Part shown: piece by piece, positions 1-10,784 of the stretch
Layout: every line of letters starts with the position of its first letter
Numbering within the stretch: position 1 is the first letter of the stretch
NCBI RefSeq assembly: GCF_051622035.1
Contig: NC_135355.1
Location: 23,800,486-23,864,485 of the forward strand
DNA length: 64,000 nt
Direction: 5' to 3'
Origin: Arctopsyche grandis
Lineage: Eukaryota > Arthropoda > Insecta > Trichoptera > Hydropsychidae
Translations under genes and position numbers: made by a program
Notes under the pieces: generated by a model
What the model saw: only the letters and a program-made list of their open reading frames with translations
Told to the model about the DNA's origin: nothing
Database searches by the model: none

Positions 1-767
1 GGAGATATCCAAGTGTACAATCGCCTAGGATGATGTTGAAACCAAGTATTCATAATGGACATTTTATTTTCAATGCAGAAACTTATAAGTTTCTCTCCTC
101 TCTCATTTTGAATACCCAATCCATATTTACCTACTATGTTATCAATGTTGCTATTATTACCGACTTTGGCATTAAAATCACCAAGAATGATGGTCATTTC
201 TTTGTTTGAGATATTTGACAATGTATCGAGTAGTGAAGCATAGAACGCATTTATTTTAATATCTTCGGCATCTGCAGTAGGAGCATATATTTGAAGGATG
301 TTTAGTTTATACGGATGCGTGTTGAGTTTTAAGTGTATAAGTCTGTCACTTATGGGGTTGTAGCCAATTAGTGCACTGGTTAATTTAGATGCTAAGATCA
401 CCGCGACACCGCTATGTGACGAATCTTGGTTACCAGAAAAATATATCGTATTTCCATTTGAAGTTTTATAATGGCCGTTGTTCTTCCAGTGCGTTTCCGA
501 GATTCCGAGTATATCTAGCCCATGAGTGTACATCTCTTTCTCAACAACCAGTGTTTTCCCAGGATTCAGGAGTCCTCTAACGTTCCAAGTACCTATTTTG
601 GATTTGTTCCGTAAAGTTTCTCCAGTCGCATATTTTCCACATGATGCCTGGTGAGTCACATGCATGTGGCCAGTAGCCAATTTCACACCGTGAGACCTGG
701 AACCTCGAAGGCGCCGGGTGTCAGCCGGAGAGTCAGACTTCTTCACACTTTTATTTTTGTACATCAT
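1..767 (-). CDS. LINE endonuclease domain, 5' end of ORF (runs off window)
   Basis: An open frame starts at ATG 767-765 and stays open to base 1, about 255 codons, so the gene continues to the left of the window. The protein begins MMYKNKSVKKSD, then shows GTWNVRGLLNPGK, ISETHW, GVAVILASKL, LQIYAPTAD, ILGDFNAKVG and FQHHPRRLYTW. These are the ordered motifs of the exonuclease-endonuclease-phosphatase fold that nicks target DNA for non-LTR retrotransposons; in insect annotations such pieces are often called craniofacial development protein 2-like. Residues expected in catalysis are visible: N of WNVR, E of SETHW, D and N of GDFNAKVG. A reverse transcriptase should follow off the left edge. I see no stop or frameshift in this part, so the copy may be young. 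The exact LINE clade (RTE-like is my guess) is inference. Confidence 0.85.
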   Translation of the reverse strand, partial: MMYKNKSVKKSDSPADTRRLRGSRSHGVKLATGHMHVTHQASCGKYATGETLRNKSKIGTWNVRGLLNPGKTLVVEKEMYTHGLDILGISETHWKNNGHYKTSNGNTIYFSGNQDSSHSGVAVILASKLTSALIGYNPISDRLIHLKLNTHPYKLNILQIYAPTADAEDIKINAFYASLLDTLSNISNKEMTIILGDFNAKVGNNSNIDNIVGKYGLGIQNERGEKLISFCIENKMSIMNTWFQHHPRRLYTWIS

Positions 768-1190
768 AGTTATCTTGGGAGAATACTGCAGTGGATTCCC
801 ACTTCCTTCTACAGCGCAGTAAATGTTTTGACATCTTATACTGGCAGAGCTGCTGCCCACTACCAGGGATTTATTATAGAGTTTCCTTCTCTGTCAAAGA
901 TGATACGGTACCTTTGAAAACCGGGTTGTGCTTTTGTTAAGCGGCGGCACTTACTCGCCGCTGACCTGAGACCGTCATAGTGTTGTGTGACATTTTATAG
1001 AGTGAAACTTACCACGGATTCACTCATCACCACTCTTATCTCAGCGCTCCTTGTCCAGGACCACCATGTCGCCATGGCAGTTGACTGCAAGAGTCGTTCC
1101 CCTATTTGCAACTTGGGGACCTGAGCGGTTGCATGGAGCTCTGCTCTGAGCTTATTAATTACTCCGTGCGGACGGACGTGTGTTTCCATT
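768..1190 (-). other. Probable 5' leader of the LINE
   Basis: This stretch lies upstream of the LINE start codon and is clearly richer in G and C than the DNA beyond 1190, where composition drops abruptly to AT-rich. It is most simply the 5' untranslated leader of the element, with the insertion boundary near 1190. No target-site duplication can be checked because the 3' end is outside the window. The short open frames inside it look meaningless. Confidence 0.45.
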
Positions 1191-1321
1191 TATGATATAT
1201 TTACATATATAGACAGTTTATTCACAATCATAATATTTATGAAATTAGTACCAAACAATAACGTTAACGTTGAGTACAAGTATCCAATATCAAATATTAA
1301 ATTATCAAAACTAAATATTAA

Positions 1322-1460
1322 ATAATTCAACACTCAATATTAAATAATCAATTATGAAATAATTCAACACTCAACATTAAATAATCAATTATGAAATAAT
1401 TCAACATTAAATATCAAACCATTCACTCAATATTAAATATGAAATAATTCAACGTTAAAT
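1322..1460. repeat. 37-bp AT-rich tandem repeat, about 3-4 copies
   Basis: The block ATAATTCAACACTCAATATT recurs with starts at 1322, 1359 and 1396, a period of 37 bp, and a decayed further copy begins near 1444. The unit is AT-rich and carries no coding signal. Confidence 0.75.
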
Positions 1461-1766
1461 ATTATCAATACTATCATTAATAAATCAATCGACGTTAATA
1501 GTAAATTATTATCAAAAGAAATGTGATCGAAATTATGTGGGTAATTATGTAAATATGAAAATATTATAAATTTAAATTCCATTTAAAAAATATGAAATCA
1601 AGCATAGGTAATGATTCTGAATATGTACTAACTTGCGAGGCGCCAGAAGAGCTACATACTCATCCCAGCACCTCCTCTTTAGCTCCAATTTAACACAAAA
1701 TTCTACATACTTATCGGGAACAACACACAAACACACGTCCGCACCGAGCTCGCTCAACCCGCGACT

Positions 1767-1822
1767 TATTATTCATTACCAAAGTTTAATTTAAATTATT
1801 CATTACCAAAGTTTAATTTAAA
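1767..1822. repeat. Short tandem duplication
   Basis: The string ATTCATTACCAAAGTTTAAT followed by TTAAA occurs twice head to tail, about 27 bp per unit, consistent with replication slippage. Confidence 0.7.
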
Positions 1823-1980
1823 ATATCAATCAGAAAACGGGCAAATTGGATATGCGATAAATATGCCGAAATAAAAAAAATATTTAAAATGTAAAAGATT
1901 ACCCACAAACAAAGTTCAAATTAAAAGTGCTAATTTTTGTACCCGTCATTGTTATTATGGAGTATAATCATGGTTTACTT

Positions 1981-2598
1981 CAGTGATGCACAGCCTTTTT
2001 GACAGATGGGCCAAGTTATCTTATACATATGTATTTTTTAATTGTTCGCGGGCCGCAGTGCGTAAAATTGTTAAAAAATTGTGATATTCAGATTGAGCCG
2101 GATTTAGAAGAGGAAATACTTTAGACTATTCCACTTTTGAGGCCCCTCTAAGTTTTGGGGAAAACATTAATTCTGAATATTTTTATGGGGGTTGAAAGTG
2201 CTTATTTTAAAATTTTCAAATTACAATATTTCCTGTCTTTGAAATGATAAAAAACCACTAAATAAAAGTCATACGCCGCATATCATTTGATTATCCTAAT
2301 TTTAATATTATTTACATATCAAAAATTATTTAAATACTTTCAGGTTGCGCCGAATGCAAAATTTTTTTAAAGAAAGTTATTTTTTTGAAAGGAACCATTC
2401 TAAAATTATATAGATATCAATGTAGAATATGCAGCGGATAAAGATTCGTTATTGTATTTTGACATGGGTATTTTTCATATTCAATGAAACACTGGATGAT
2501 ATAGTAAATCATTTTGGGCCGCAACAGATATATGTATGTACATATGTACATATGTTCGGGCCACATGTGGCCCGCAGGCCACGGGTTGTGCTTCTTTG
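1981..2598. mobile_element. Non-autonomous hAT element, 618 bp, with 8-bp target duplication
   Basis: The element is bounded by a perfect 8-bp direct repeat GTTTACTT at 1973-1980 and 2599-2606, the hallmark of hAT insertion. The left end reads CAGTGATGCACAGCC and the right end, read inward on the minus strand, CAAAGAAGCACAACC, so the terminal inverted repeats are decayed but alignable. Both ends carry GGGCC-type subterminal blocks. No transposase frame remains inside, so mobilisation would have needed an enzyme in trans. Confidence 0.8.
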
Positions 2599-3455
2599 GT
2601 TTACTTTAAGGTCATAATTAAATATATCTAATCATGATCATCAAAGTGAATAGATGACTGAATTAATAAGTGAAAAAACAGTTTACCGATATTGATAAAA
2701 CTTGCAGTTTTGTATTTAGGTCACGATGATGATGATCAGGTGGAATAACATGTTCCTTACACCAATATTCAATCGGCCATCAATCAGGGACGGTATGCGA
2801 GCGTTGGCCATATGTATTGTATAATATAATGATCGTTTGGGCAACTCATCGCTTCTCCTTTCTAATTGTGTTTTGATTGCCACTAATTGTGATCTTCGAC
2901 CGGAACAAGAAGTATTGGAGCCGACTATAGTGGAGATGCAAGGTCGCCAAAAACTCAAAGAATTGTGTCAATGGACACTGAAGCATATTTCTTCATAGGA
3001 ATTCACAAAAGTCATCTCAGGTCAAGTTTGGCCTAAGGGCACTCAAAGTCCATCAAGGAGATCTACATATTTTAAATTTTTCATCGCATAATTTTAAAAT
3101 TTGATGCTATTTCTATCAGAACTACTTCTGAGAACCATTATCTCCTTGTAATATTTTTCGTGGCTGCTACAGGGAATATTGAACACTTATACGCAACTCA
3201 TCTGGTATCATGACTAAATTGGATTTCATATTAATACTCCACACCGTACAATTTTTCTTACTCACATTTTGTTCAAATCATGCATATTGACTTATTGAAT
3301 TTCAGAGATACTGTTTGACGCTTTATGATATTTTATTAGATGGTACAGAGTGTACGGGTACATTCGGCAACAAGCTGGTGTTCACTTATTCTATTGAAGT
3401 GATTTTGTGATAAAATGCTAGTTAAATAAATTGTATAGTATTATTAGTGTTTTTA

Positions 3456-3640
3456 CCCGGCTGCGCTCTTTATTTAATTTAAATTAAAATTTAAAATTTA
3501 TTTGTTTTTTTATTAAATGTATTTGAATCGAAAAAAAATAATCGATATCGTCGTCATAGAAACTTTGATTTATTTTCTATGCTCCCAACAAAACTTACAT
3601 ACAAAGTCTCTTTCAAAATTATATATTAGATATACATATC
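3456..3640 (+). repeat. Dispersed 'ACCCGGCT' repeat, copy A
   Basis: The block TTTTTACCCGGCTGCGCTC followed by TTTGTTTTTTTATTAAATGT and ATTTGAATCGAAAAAAA matches parts of three other places in this window: 44390-44470, 51660-51860 and 63885-64000. It looks like the 3' portion of a dispersed TE family. The family name cannot be set without a repeat library. Confidence 0.6.
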
Positions 3641-4458
3641 TTACTTTATTGTATAAGCTTCAGTTGTTGACCATTGTGTGAATGCTGTTTATTTTTTGAG
3701 ATCCTCGATCTATGTTGGTTTTGGTGAACTAGTTTTCGCGCAAGAAGTTCTCGCTCGAAACGAAGTGAATTAGCGGGCAGTAAGAAAGTGACCGGTTTGC
3801 TTTCACTGCCGCAAATACTTCCTAGACTCAAAGTCTGAGTTGAGCTGAGATGAGCTGAATAAGCTACTACATCACTGGAAATACATCGATGGCTCTTGAT
3901 GTACTAGATTTTATTTTGGATCGAAAATATCTCGTAGGAGGTTATATAATACAATATATGTATATTTACATACGTACACATATACACACATACATATATA
4001 AACTACGCGACACATTTCTCAATGTTTGTTTTATGAAAGCATCTACAAATGTCTAATTTTTGTTGCTAATAGTAGATAAGTATTAGGTCGACCGAGGTAA
4101 TCGAGTCGAGGCACGTTTTCTGTAGAGAATGTGCTAGTTTGCATTATTGCCGACATTTTACAATCGGTAACGCAATCGCATACAATCATCACACGACATC
4201 GCCAATTTAAATATGTGGTATCAACTAAACGTATCAACTAGACAGTGATTTTTAACATGACCTATTCAAGCTACCGCCAAATTGGATTATGAAGATTTAA
4301 ATTAAAAAAAAAACTGAGAAAACACGACATATTGATATTTTTTGTGGGTATGAACCAAGCTTTTACATGCATTTTTTTATTCGTAATAAACGTATTTCTA
4401 TCAGATATTATAATTTTTTGAGCTTTAATTTCTCAATATATACTAAGTTGACACCGGA

Positions 4459-4876
4459 TGTGAAACGAAACGCTTTAGCCTAGTGAATTGCAGTGGCGAT
4501 ACCTATCGGTTGTTTTAGAAAGCTTGTCACTCGGTTGGGTCCACAAAAAGGGATGACGGGTGGGGAATGAAAAGTATCGCGGGGGAGAGAAGGAATGTAT
4601 CAAGACGAGATACGATATGATATCGTAACGTATACTAAAAAGAGCCGCCGGCAATCGGATTAGGCCGGGTAGCATCCCAGAGACTGTGTGACCGTTATAA
4701 TTGGTTTCGAGGATTATCTGCAAACTAAGTGCAAGTCGGCTAAACAATGATTGCACTTAGGCGATATCAAGACATTCTGGACTGAGCTCTGCCAGTATGT
4801 GTATCTCTTTAATCATCAATAAATGCTGTGACACGACTTTGGCCTTTTACTTGGATCCACCCACCCCTACGCAACA
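4459..4876 (+). repeat. Possible solo LTR
   Basis: A 418-bp block that is less AT-rich than its surroundings begins TGTGAAACG and ends CTACGCAACA, giving the TG...CA ends of an LTR, and has an AATAAA signal near 4818 in its last sixth. I could not find a convincing target-site duplication on its flanks, so the call is tentative. Confidence 0.3.
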
Positions 4877-4877
4877 A

Positions 4878-4901
4878 TATGATATGACATGTCATATCAT
4901 A
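4878..4901. repeat. Perfect 24-bp palindrome
   Basis: TATGATATGACA followed directly by its reverse complement TGTCATATCATA forms a perfect inverted repeat without spacer. No neighbouring gene suggests a role. Confidence 0.85.
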
Positions 4902-5183
4902 AACCGATAGTCTATAATCACATATTGAATACAATCCTACTTTTCTAATTTCTACATTTACAAATTAAAGTATGGTACGTGTCCTTCCATACACTCGGTT
5001 TTTTTTATAATTTTCATCTAGGGATTACAATACCGTTTCTACAGAAACAGGTTTTACCGGTTTTTGGTCAAAATTCAGCCGTCCGTAGTACAAAATAGAT
5101 TACGGGTAGTACCGAAATATAATTTCAATTTTATGTTAGTTGAATTGTTTTGAATTTAGAAGAAAACGTTGTATCGGCTAGTT

Positions 5184-5984
5184 CAAGGTTTCCTAAACTT
5201 TTTATGTAATGAAACACTTACAAACCCAGAAATTTTAACGGAACACTTAGCTTATTTTTAAAGTTGGATAAATATAAAATAAAATATATTATTAAAAAAT
5301 TTATTATCTATTTCATAAATATAGTAAACAAAGCTCTTAACGACTTGGATGATTTTTAGTCCTTGAATCGCAAATCTTCTTGATATCAGGCACAATAAAG
5401 GTGAGTTCAATTCTTAGGTTAGCGTCAACTTTGTTCCTGCACTTTGACCGTTGCAGCATAATAAGAAAATTCTGCTTCGTATAAATAGGATGTAGAAAAC
5501 GAAAGTAAGACAAAAATAGCTTTTATTGCCATATAGGGGTATACTTCTGACAAACTCGCTCAGAAATCATTTAATGGCTTGAAAATTCATCTACTTTAAA
5601 ACTACTGGCTTTTCATTTACTTTAAAATTTAAGTCATTCATCTAAGGCAGGAAAACAATCAAAATTATTAAATTAAACTGATGAAATCCAAAATTGAATT
5701 TTATCTCTTATTAAAAATTGTATTACTTTTACCTTATATTATAATACTTTTTCCACAATTTTTATTTCCATATCCAATTTCTATTCAAACTCTCCGCCTG
5801 TATGTGCTTTGATTTTGAATTCATAAATATCAGTGGAGATTGAAAATCACTCACCTTTCAATTTGAGCTAGAAGTTGTTTAAATGTGTTGCAGCCTATAA
5901 AACCATAGCCAAATTTTCGCGGAAATACCAATTCAGGTTCCGTGGAACACCAGTGTTCCGCGGAACATAGTTTGGGAAACCCTG
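5184..5984. mobile_element. hAT element, 801 bp, with perfect 8-bp target duplication
   Basis: Flanked by the identical 8-mer GGCTAGTT at 5176-5183 and 5985-5992. The left end reads CAAGGTTTCCTAAACTTT and the right end on the opposite strand CAGGGTTTCCCAAACTAT, typical hAT terminal repeats. A short hairpin of the type GTTCC-GCGG-AAC lies just inside the right end. No transposase coding is left, so this is a non-autonomous or internally deleted copy. Confidence 0.85.
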
Positions 5985-6639
5985 GGCTAGTTTGTATGGA
6001 TTAGTGAAAGAATGAGTCCACAAATAACCCTTTTTGACCAGCTATTTAAAGGAGCCGCTCATTGTAACATAAATTAAAAATTAAAAATAAAGTATTCTAA
6101 AAATATTGTAAATCGAGTTGGAAAGTCACATTTTTGTTTTGAACATTCTTATAGTTATAGAATAGTCTTATTTAACATTCTTATCGTAATACTGTACCCA
6201 TAACCTTTATTCGTAATATTTAGCAAATATTAACGCATTATTGAATTCTAAAGCATTCGTAAAAACAACTGAGCTGTCGAAACTCATACATATAATATAA
6301 CTCGCGCACATCGTTGAAAGTGTACTTGCGCTTGTAGAGATATAATTTACTAGTTGAATTGTATTCGAATATGAATGACCTAAAACGCCAGTTGAAATAT
6401 ATTACAACTGAAAATACACTTCGACCGGTAGTGACAGGTCGATATTTTTGGAATCCCTAAACCCAGTCTATGATACTTATTCAATGTGAAATGAATAATC
6501 GATATCTTATTTTATTTCAAATGATATACATAAGTATATACAATACAGACAAATTTATATTAAGAACCACTGAGCTAGAAAAACAATCGCTAGGAAAATC
6601 AAAATCAATACGACTCATTTGGTTCTTACTGTGTTTCAG

Positions 6640-7067
6640 AACGAATACAACAGACACAATGGAAGAATATCGGACTGGCGTTATACGTGATATTTTTCTG
6701 TGTTTTGACTTGGATCGATGCTGCTCCACAGGGGTTTGACAGGTATTTAAATCCTCATGCAGCAGTAGTCAGGAATGCACAATTGGAAGCAAGATTGCCG
6801 TCTCATTTGCGAAATCCTTTTTATCAAGATCCGAGGACCGCCAGAGCGTTAGCCTATTCCAGCCGATTGGCCCCAGGAGAAATACCGGTAAGGTTTTGGT
6901 TTTTGTGTATGAATTGTATTGTATTTGGAAATTTAAAATAAAGAATGGTGTTTCAGGTGTATTCGAGGGAAGCTGAAAAAATTCCCAGAAGAGAAATATA
7001 CAATGTGCTGGTACACGCTGGTTTCATTCCACGCCAAAGATCTCAAAACAGGCTGCAGTACTTATAA
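6640..7067 (+). CDS. Small secreted protein, last two exons (5' exon not found)
   Basis: Coding exons 6640-6887 and 6957-7067 join across a 69-bp GT-AG intron at a codon boundary. The frame reads KNIGLALYVIFFCVLTWIDA then APQGFDRYLNPHAAVVRNAQ, so a hydrophobic stretch followed by an Ala-Ala-Pro site looks like the end of a signal peptide with cleavage before APQGF. The mature chain is about 100 residues, rich in Arg, with PFYQDPRTARALAYSS, APGEIP, KIPRREIYNVLVHAGFIPR and a C-terminal QYL. There is no in-frame ATG in the first listed exon: the acceptor at 6638-6639 implies an upstream exon carrying the start, which I could not place. The composition resembles a conserved insect secreted peptide precursor, but I do not recognise the family. 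Stop TAA is at 7065-7067. Confidence 0.7.
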
Positions 7068-8229
7068 ATTTATGTGATAAGAATAATTTATTAAGGAATT
7101 ACAATTTGTAATGTATTCTGTAAATAGGTATATTTTTAAATGAAATGTAGATATATAATAACATATAAACAGAAAACCTTTTAAATTGTCATGGATGTTA
7201 TTTCAACTGGAGATACGCTTGATTCGATTTCAACAAAGCTTTATGTATTTACTCAATTTACACTGCAATGCAGTATCACGTATACATATAAAAGTTGCTC
7301 TGTTATCGAAATGTCAATGCATAAATTATTCACAAAACCACTCGATGAAACAAAATGAATTTCATAACAATTACTAAGAACAATAGAAAATAAAATAAAC
7401 CCCTTTACAAATAATTCTCGATAGGATGATGGCATATTTTGTTGTAAAATATGACAAAAATCCGTCCGTCATTTGAATACAATTTTTTTTGTGTTCAAAT
7501 TAAAGGAAGGTAGCTAAAGAAGCTGTCGACGACTTTTATTTCCAAAGTAATGACAGGAACACGACAAAAAATGACAATTTTCTGAAAAGAACGCTCCTGC
7601 CAAACAAAATTAATGGTTGTTATGTTTGCAACTGTGCACACTTTGTACATATGTGAGTTTTTGGAACAATGGCGACTTTGAATTCTTGTTAATCAGTGAA
7701 AACTTATCATAATCAATCCATTTAAATTGAAAAGAAGTTGATTTATTTATTTTTTTAAATACTAAAAACATCGAAACTCGAATCACTAGGTTTCTAAATT
7801 TCCATTGATGGAAATCATAAATTCACGTTTTTCATGTATATACGTATGTACATATATGAATAATTGACTAAATACTAATTGGTTAATTACATATGTATGT
7901 ATGCATGAAATCAATAATTGAATACATTCAATTATTCCCAAAGCAATAATTGGAAAAAGTATGTATTTTTAAATAAAAATAGCATTTATTTATTATCTAA
8001 AATAGATTTCTTAGTTGAATTTAATACTAGAAAGGAAATAAATTCATTTATCTATTTAAAATTTAATTTAAATCAAAAACTTAATATAAAAGAAATCAGA
8101 ATATTTATGTAAAAAGTAGTCACCAAATTTATATCTAATATTGAAATTCCGAGCATTCCACGCCATAACTGAATGCACAGGAACTGGTGAAATATTTGTG
8201 CGGAAAATTCTAGGTAAATTTCAAAATAA

Positions 8230-8515
8230 GTCATGGTAGAAGTGGAATGAGGGGTGGTTTGGCGCCGAATCGATTCGGCGCGCTGACACTACGTAGACTC
8301 CACCCTTGTGTTCAGTTGCATAGGGTTGTAGTCGAGTCGGTGGACTCTGTCAAACGGTACCACTATACCGACCGATCCACCCACCCACCCACCCACCCCC
8401 ATCCATCAGTGAATAATTCATAAAGGGGAGAGTCGGCGAGCGAACGCGTTTTTACATACATACACACATATATCGATTGTCTCCTATTGCCGCAGCGATC
8501 GAGGAAAAACCGGTG
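8230..8515 (+). promoter_or_regulatory. Candidate promoter and 5' non-coding exon of the transporter gene
   Basis: This CpG-containing island sits in AT-rich DNA 2.3 kb upstream of the first coding exon of the SLC7-like gene, whose own 5' boundary is a splice acceptor (10769-10770), so a non-coding first exon must exist upstream. The island ends in GAAAAACCG followed by GTGCGT, an acceptable splice donor. It also includes the 20-bp palindrome at 8262-8281 and a (CCCA)n tract near 8380. The assignment is inference from position and composition only. Confidence 0.25.
8262..8281. repeat. Perfect 20-bp GC-rich palindrome
   Basis: GCGCCGAATCGATTCGGCGC reads identically on both strands. It lies in the CpG-containing block and could be a dimeric protein-binding site; no known motif is claimed. 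Confidence 0.8.
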
Positions 8516-9104
8516 CGTGAAAATTAGACGTAGTGAAAATTCCGCATTACGCGAGTGTGGTTATGTATGGCGAATTTCCCCAAAAAGTATACAAAGTATT
8601 CGAGTTTGGAAAAAAATGAAAACCACAGTGAGGTGTACATATATCGATCGTTATATTTGACGCATGACGTCATTGCCGTACAACTGTTGAACTGATCAAT
8701 TTCAGGTACTATAAAATTCACATTTTTATTTATTGAGAATTTCAGAACTCAAATCATATCATTTTGGTTATATAATCAATTTTGACAATTCAGAATATTT
8801 TTGATTCTCATAATAACTTTCTATTATTATTTTACATAATAGAACACATTTAGTAGTGTATACTTAGATATTTTTTTCTAATTTTATTTCTTTGTTATTT
8901 TATTTGAATTGTTAGAGGTTCAATTGTCTTTTTCTCTTTTTAAATGAAACGATCAATGACTACGTATTAGAATATGAAATATAATGAAACTCATTAATTC
9001 CGCTTTAATATACATATATATTTATAAAACGGCCCACAAAAACATACATATTTATTTAAGTTTGGACCATTATGCCATTACAAGAATTCCTAATGTGGCA
9101 CAAT

Positions 9105-10236
9105 CAGTGATCTCACCCTAATTTTGGAACAACGGGTTTCCAATTTTTTTTCAATTTATATATTTTTTTCATCCAAGGCCCTGTTACGTGAAAATTTAAA
9201 TTTTAATTAAAATAAATTTCAATTTTTACGTAATAGTGATTTGAATAATTTTTTTTTAATGTTATTTTTTGTATTATATATTAGTTTAAGTATGTTCGAA
9301 GTTTTCCAAAGAGCTTGAAAGTTTAAAATCTCAAAACTAAAGTAAAATGAATTTCAAAAAATCACACCATGTATAAAATAACCTTTAGAATCATAACAAC
9401 ATAAAAATATACTTATATAAAATATTTGAAAATATTAATATTTTAAATGAATTAATGAATTGACTAATTTCAAATATTTAGATAATATATAATTTATGAA
9501 TTATATTAATTACTATTTGGTGTAAATCGACATTAAGTAAATCTACATGTACTTCAAATTCAATTTTTAACAATACTGTTCAGTGAGGACCGCGAGAAGG
9601 TTGAAGTTTGTCCCCTCTCAAAGAAAATTATTTGGGCAGGAATGTTAGTTTGGTGAAAGTCCATTAGTATCTAAATTACTTTTAATATATAGAAAATTAA
9701 AATAAATTCAAAAACAAGATAATAAATAAAAAAAATAACTATTATATACATTCTGTATTGTTAAACTACAAGAATAAATACTATTAAAACAAGCTCCATA
9801 TACCTTTTTGGTTATTTGAATATACAGGCAGTGGATGCCCCTGACGTAACCACGATTTAACAAATGGCTTTGCATCAAATTCAGAAAGTGGTTTTCCTAG
9901 AAGTTTAATATTCATTAAATGGGATATGTTATCTACAGTTAAACAATTTCTCTGATCACATTAGCACTATTATTTAATAAACGAAATGCCCTTTCAGTTT
10001 CTGTAGAGCTAACAGCAATAACTTTAGCCATTTTCTTACCTTCATGGATACTTTTCGGAATTCAATTTATTGATAAATCGCGATCGTCGACATAATCCCG
10101 AAAATTGTTAATCGAAATTAACTAGTTCATTGAATTTTCAAGATTTGTATAATTTTTGACAAAGATTATATGAATTTTTAGATTTCTAACAACGGGTTTC
10201 CGGAAACCCATGGAAACCATTAGGGTGACACCACTG
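9105..10236 (-). mobile_element. hAT element with decayed transposase, 1132 bp
   Basis: Left end CAGTGATCTCACCCTAAT, right end on the opposite strand CAGTGGTGTCACCCTAAT. The 8-bp flanks GGCACAAT (9097-9104) and GCCACAAT (10237-10244) differ by one base, an aged target duplication. The transposase relic at 9821-10030 on the minus strand identifies the superfamily. Confidence 0.8.
9821..10030 (-). pseudogene. hAT transposase C-terminal relic
   Basis: Reading the minus strand gives VIAVSSTETERAFRLLNN in one frame, then after a frame change VDNISHLMNIKLLGKPLSEF followed by DAKPFVKSWLRQGHPLPVY. This is the hAT C-terminal dimerisation region of ZBED/KIAA1586-like transposases, where a Ser-Ser-x-x-x-E-R core is followed by a Met-rich helix and a KSWL motif. 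At least one frameshift separates the parts and the rest of the transposase is missing, so it is not functional. Confidence 0.75.
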
Positions 10237-10361
10237 GCCACAATAGTCGAAAATATAGTAGAAAAAAACATATGTACATACATATACACAGAAAAAATAC
10301 ATTTTAATATATAGTATATACATAGGTATAAAAAAAATAGCATCAAAAGTTCAAACAATAG

Positions 10362-10411
10362 TATTTGACACACATATGTATATGTACACACATACATATG
10401 TGTGTCAAATA
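10362..10411. repeat. Perfect 19-bp inverted repeat with 12-bp loop
   Basis: TATTTGACACACATATGTA at 10362-10380 is mirrored exactly at 10393-10411. The loop is also made of the ACATATGT-type motif that is frequent in the window. It lies in intergenic DNA just after a hAT element. Confidence 0.85.
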
Positions 10412-10784
10412 TAAATAAGTCAAAAAATACTGCGAACTGACTGCGAACTATAGCCGACAAAAATAAATATAAGCATACAACCTTTTCCATAGTTGTTGGT
10501 TTGATCATTTTCCAATTACATAATATCAGAATAATGAAATAATCGAGGTTTAAAAAAAATTATTTTTCATTTTTTTCAAATTAAAAGTATTATTTTATAT
10601 TAATAAATTTTCTTTCCAGCAAAACAATATGTAATTACACTCTATATGTACATACATATATGAAGTTCAATATTATGAAAAATAAATCGAGGATATTGAA
10701 TTTTTTGATTAACCAAATTTAATGATGAGATTTCGAATATTTGCAATAAATTTTAATCGGTTTTGTCTAGTGCAAACAATCAAA

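Larger units (their letters stand above)
1191..1980. other. AT-rich intergenic DNA with local tandem repeats
   Basis: No gene is seen. The stretch is AT-rich and holds the 37-bp tandem repeat and the short tandem duplication listed separately. The short minus-strand frame at 1572-1757 has no recognisable domain. Confidence 0.6.
2607..5175. other. Gene-free AT-rich stretch
   Basis: I see no supportable gene. It contains a dispersed-repeat copy near 3456-3640, a possible solo LTR at 4459-4876 and a 24-bp palindrome at 4878-4901, listed separately. The remaining open frames are under 100 codons and lack recognisable domains. Confidence 0.55.
7068..9096. other. Intergenic DNA upstream of the transporter gene
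   Basis: No coding region is seen. Most is AT-rich, except 8230-8520, which is GC-richer and CpG-containing and is annotated separately as a candidate promoter. The numerous short frames have no domain. Confidence 0.55.

Noticed and set aside
5021-6459. A larger hAT element (TAGGGATTAC ... GGAATCCCTA) containing the 5184-5984 element
   Set aside because: The ends are partly similar, but the flanking 8-mers do not match and the inner sequence gives no support.
10122-10508. 128-codon hydrophobic minus-strand frame
   Set aside because: Covers the hAT right end and the ACATATGT hairpin; hydrophobicity comes from AT-rich codons.
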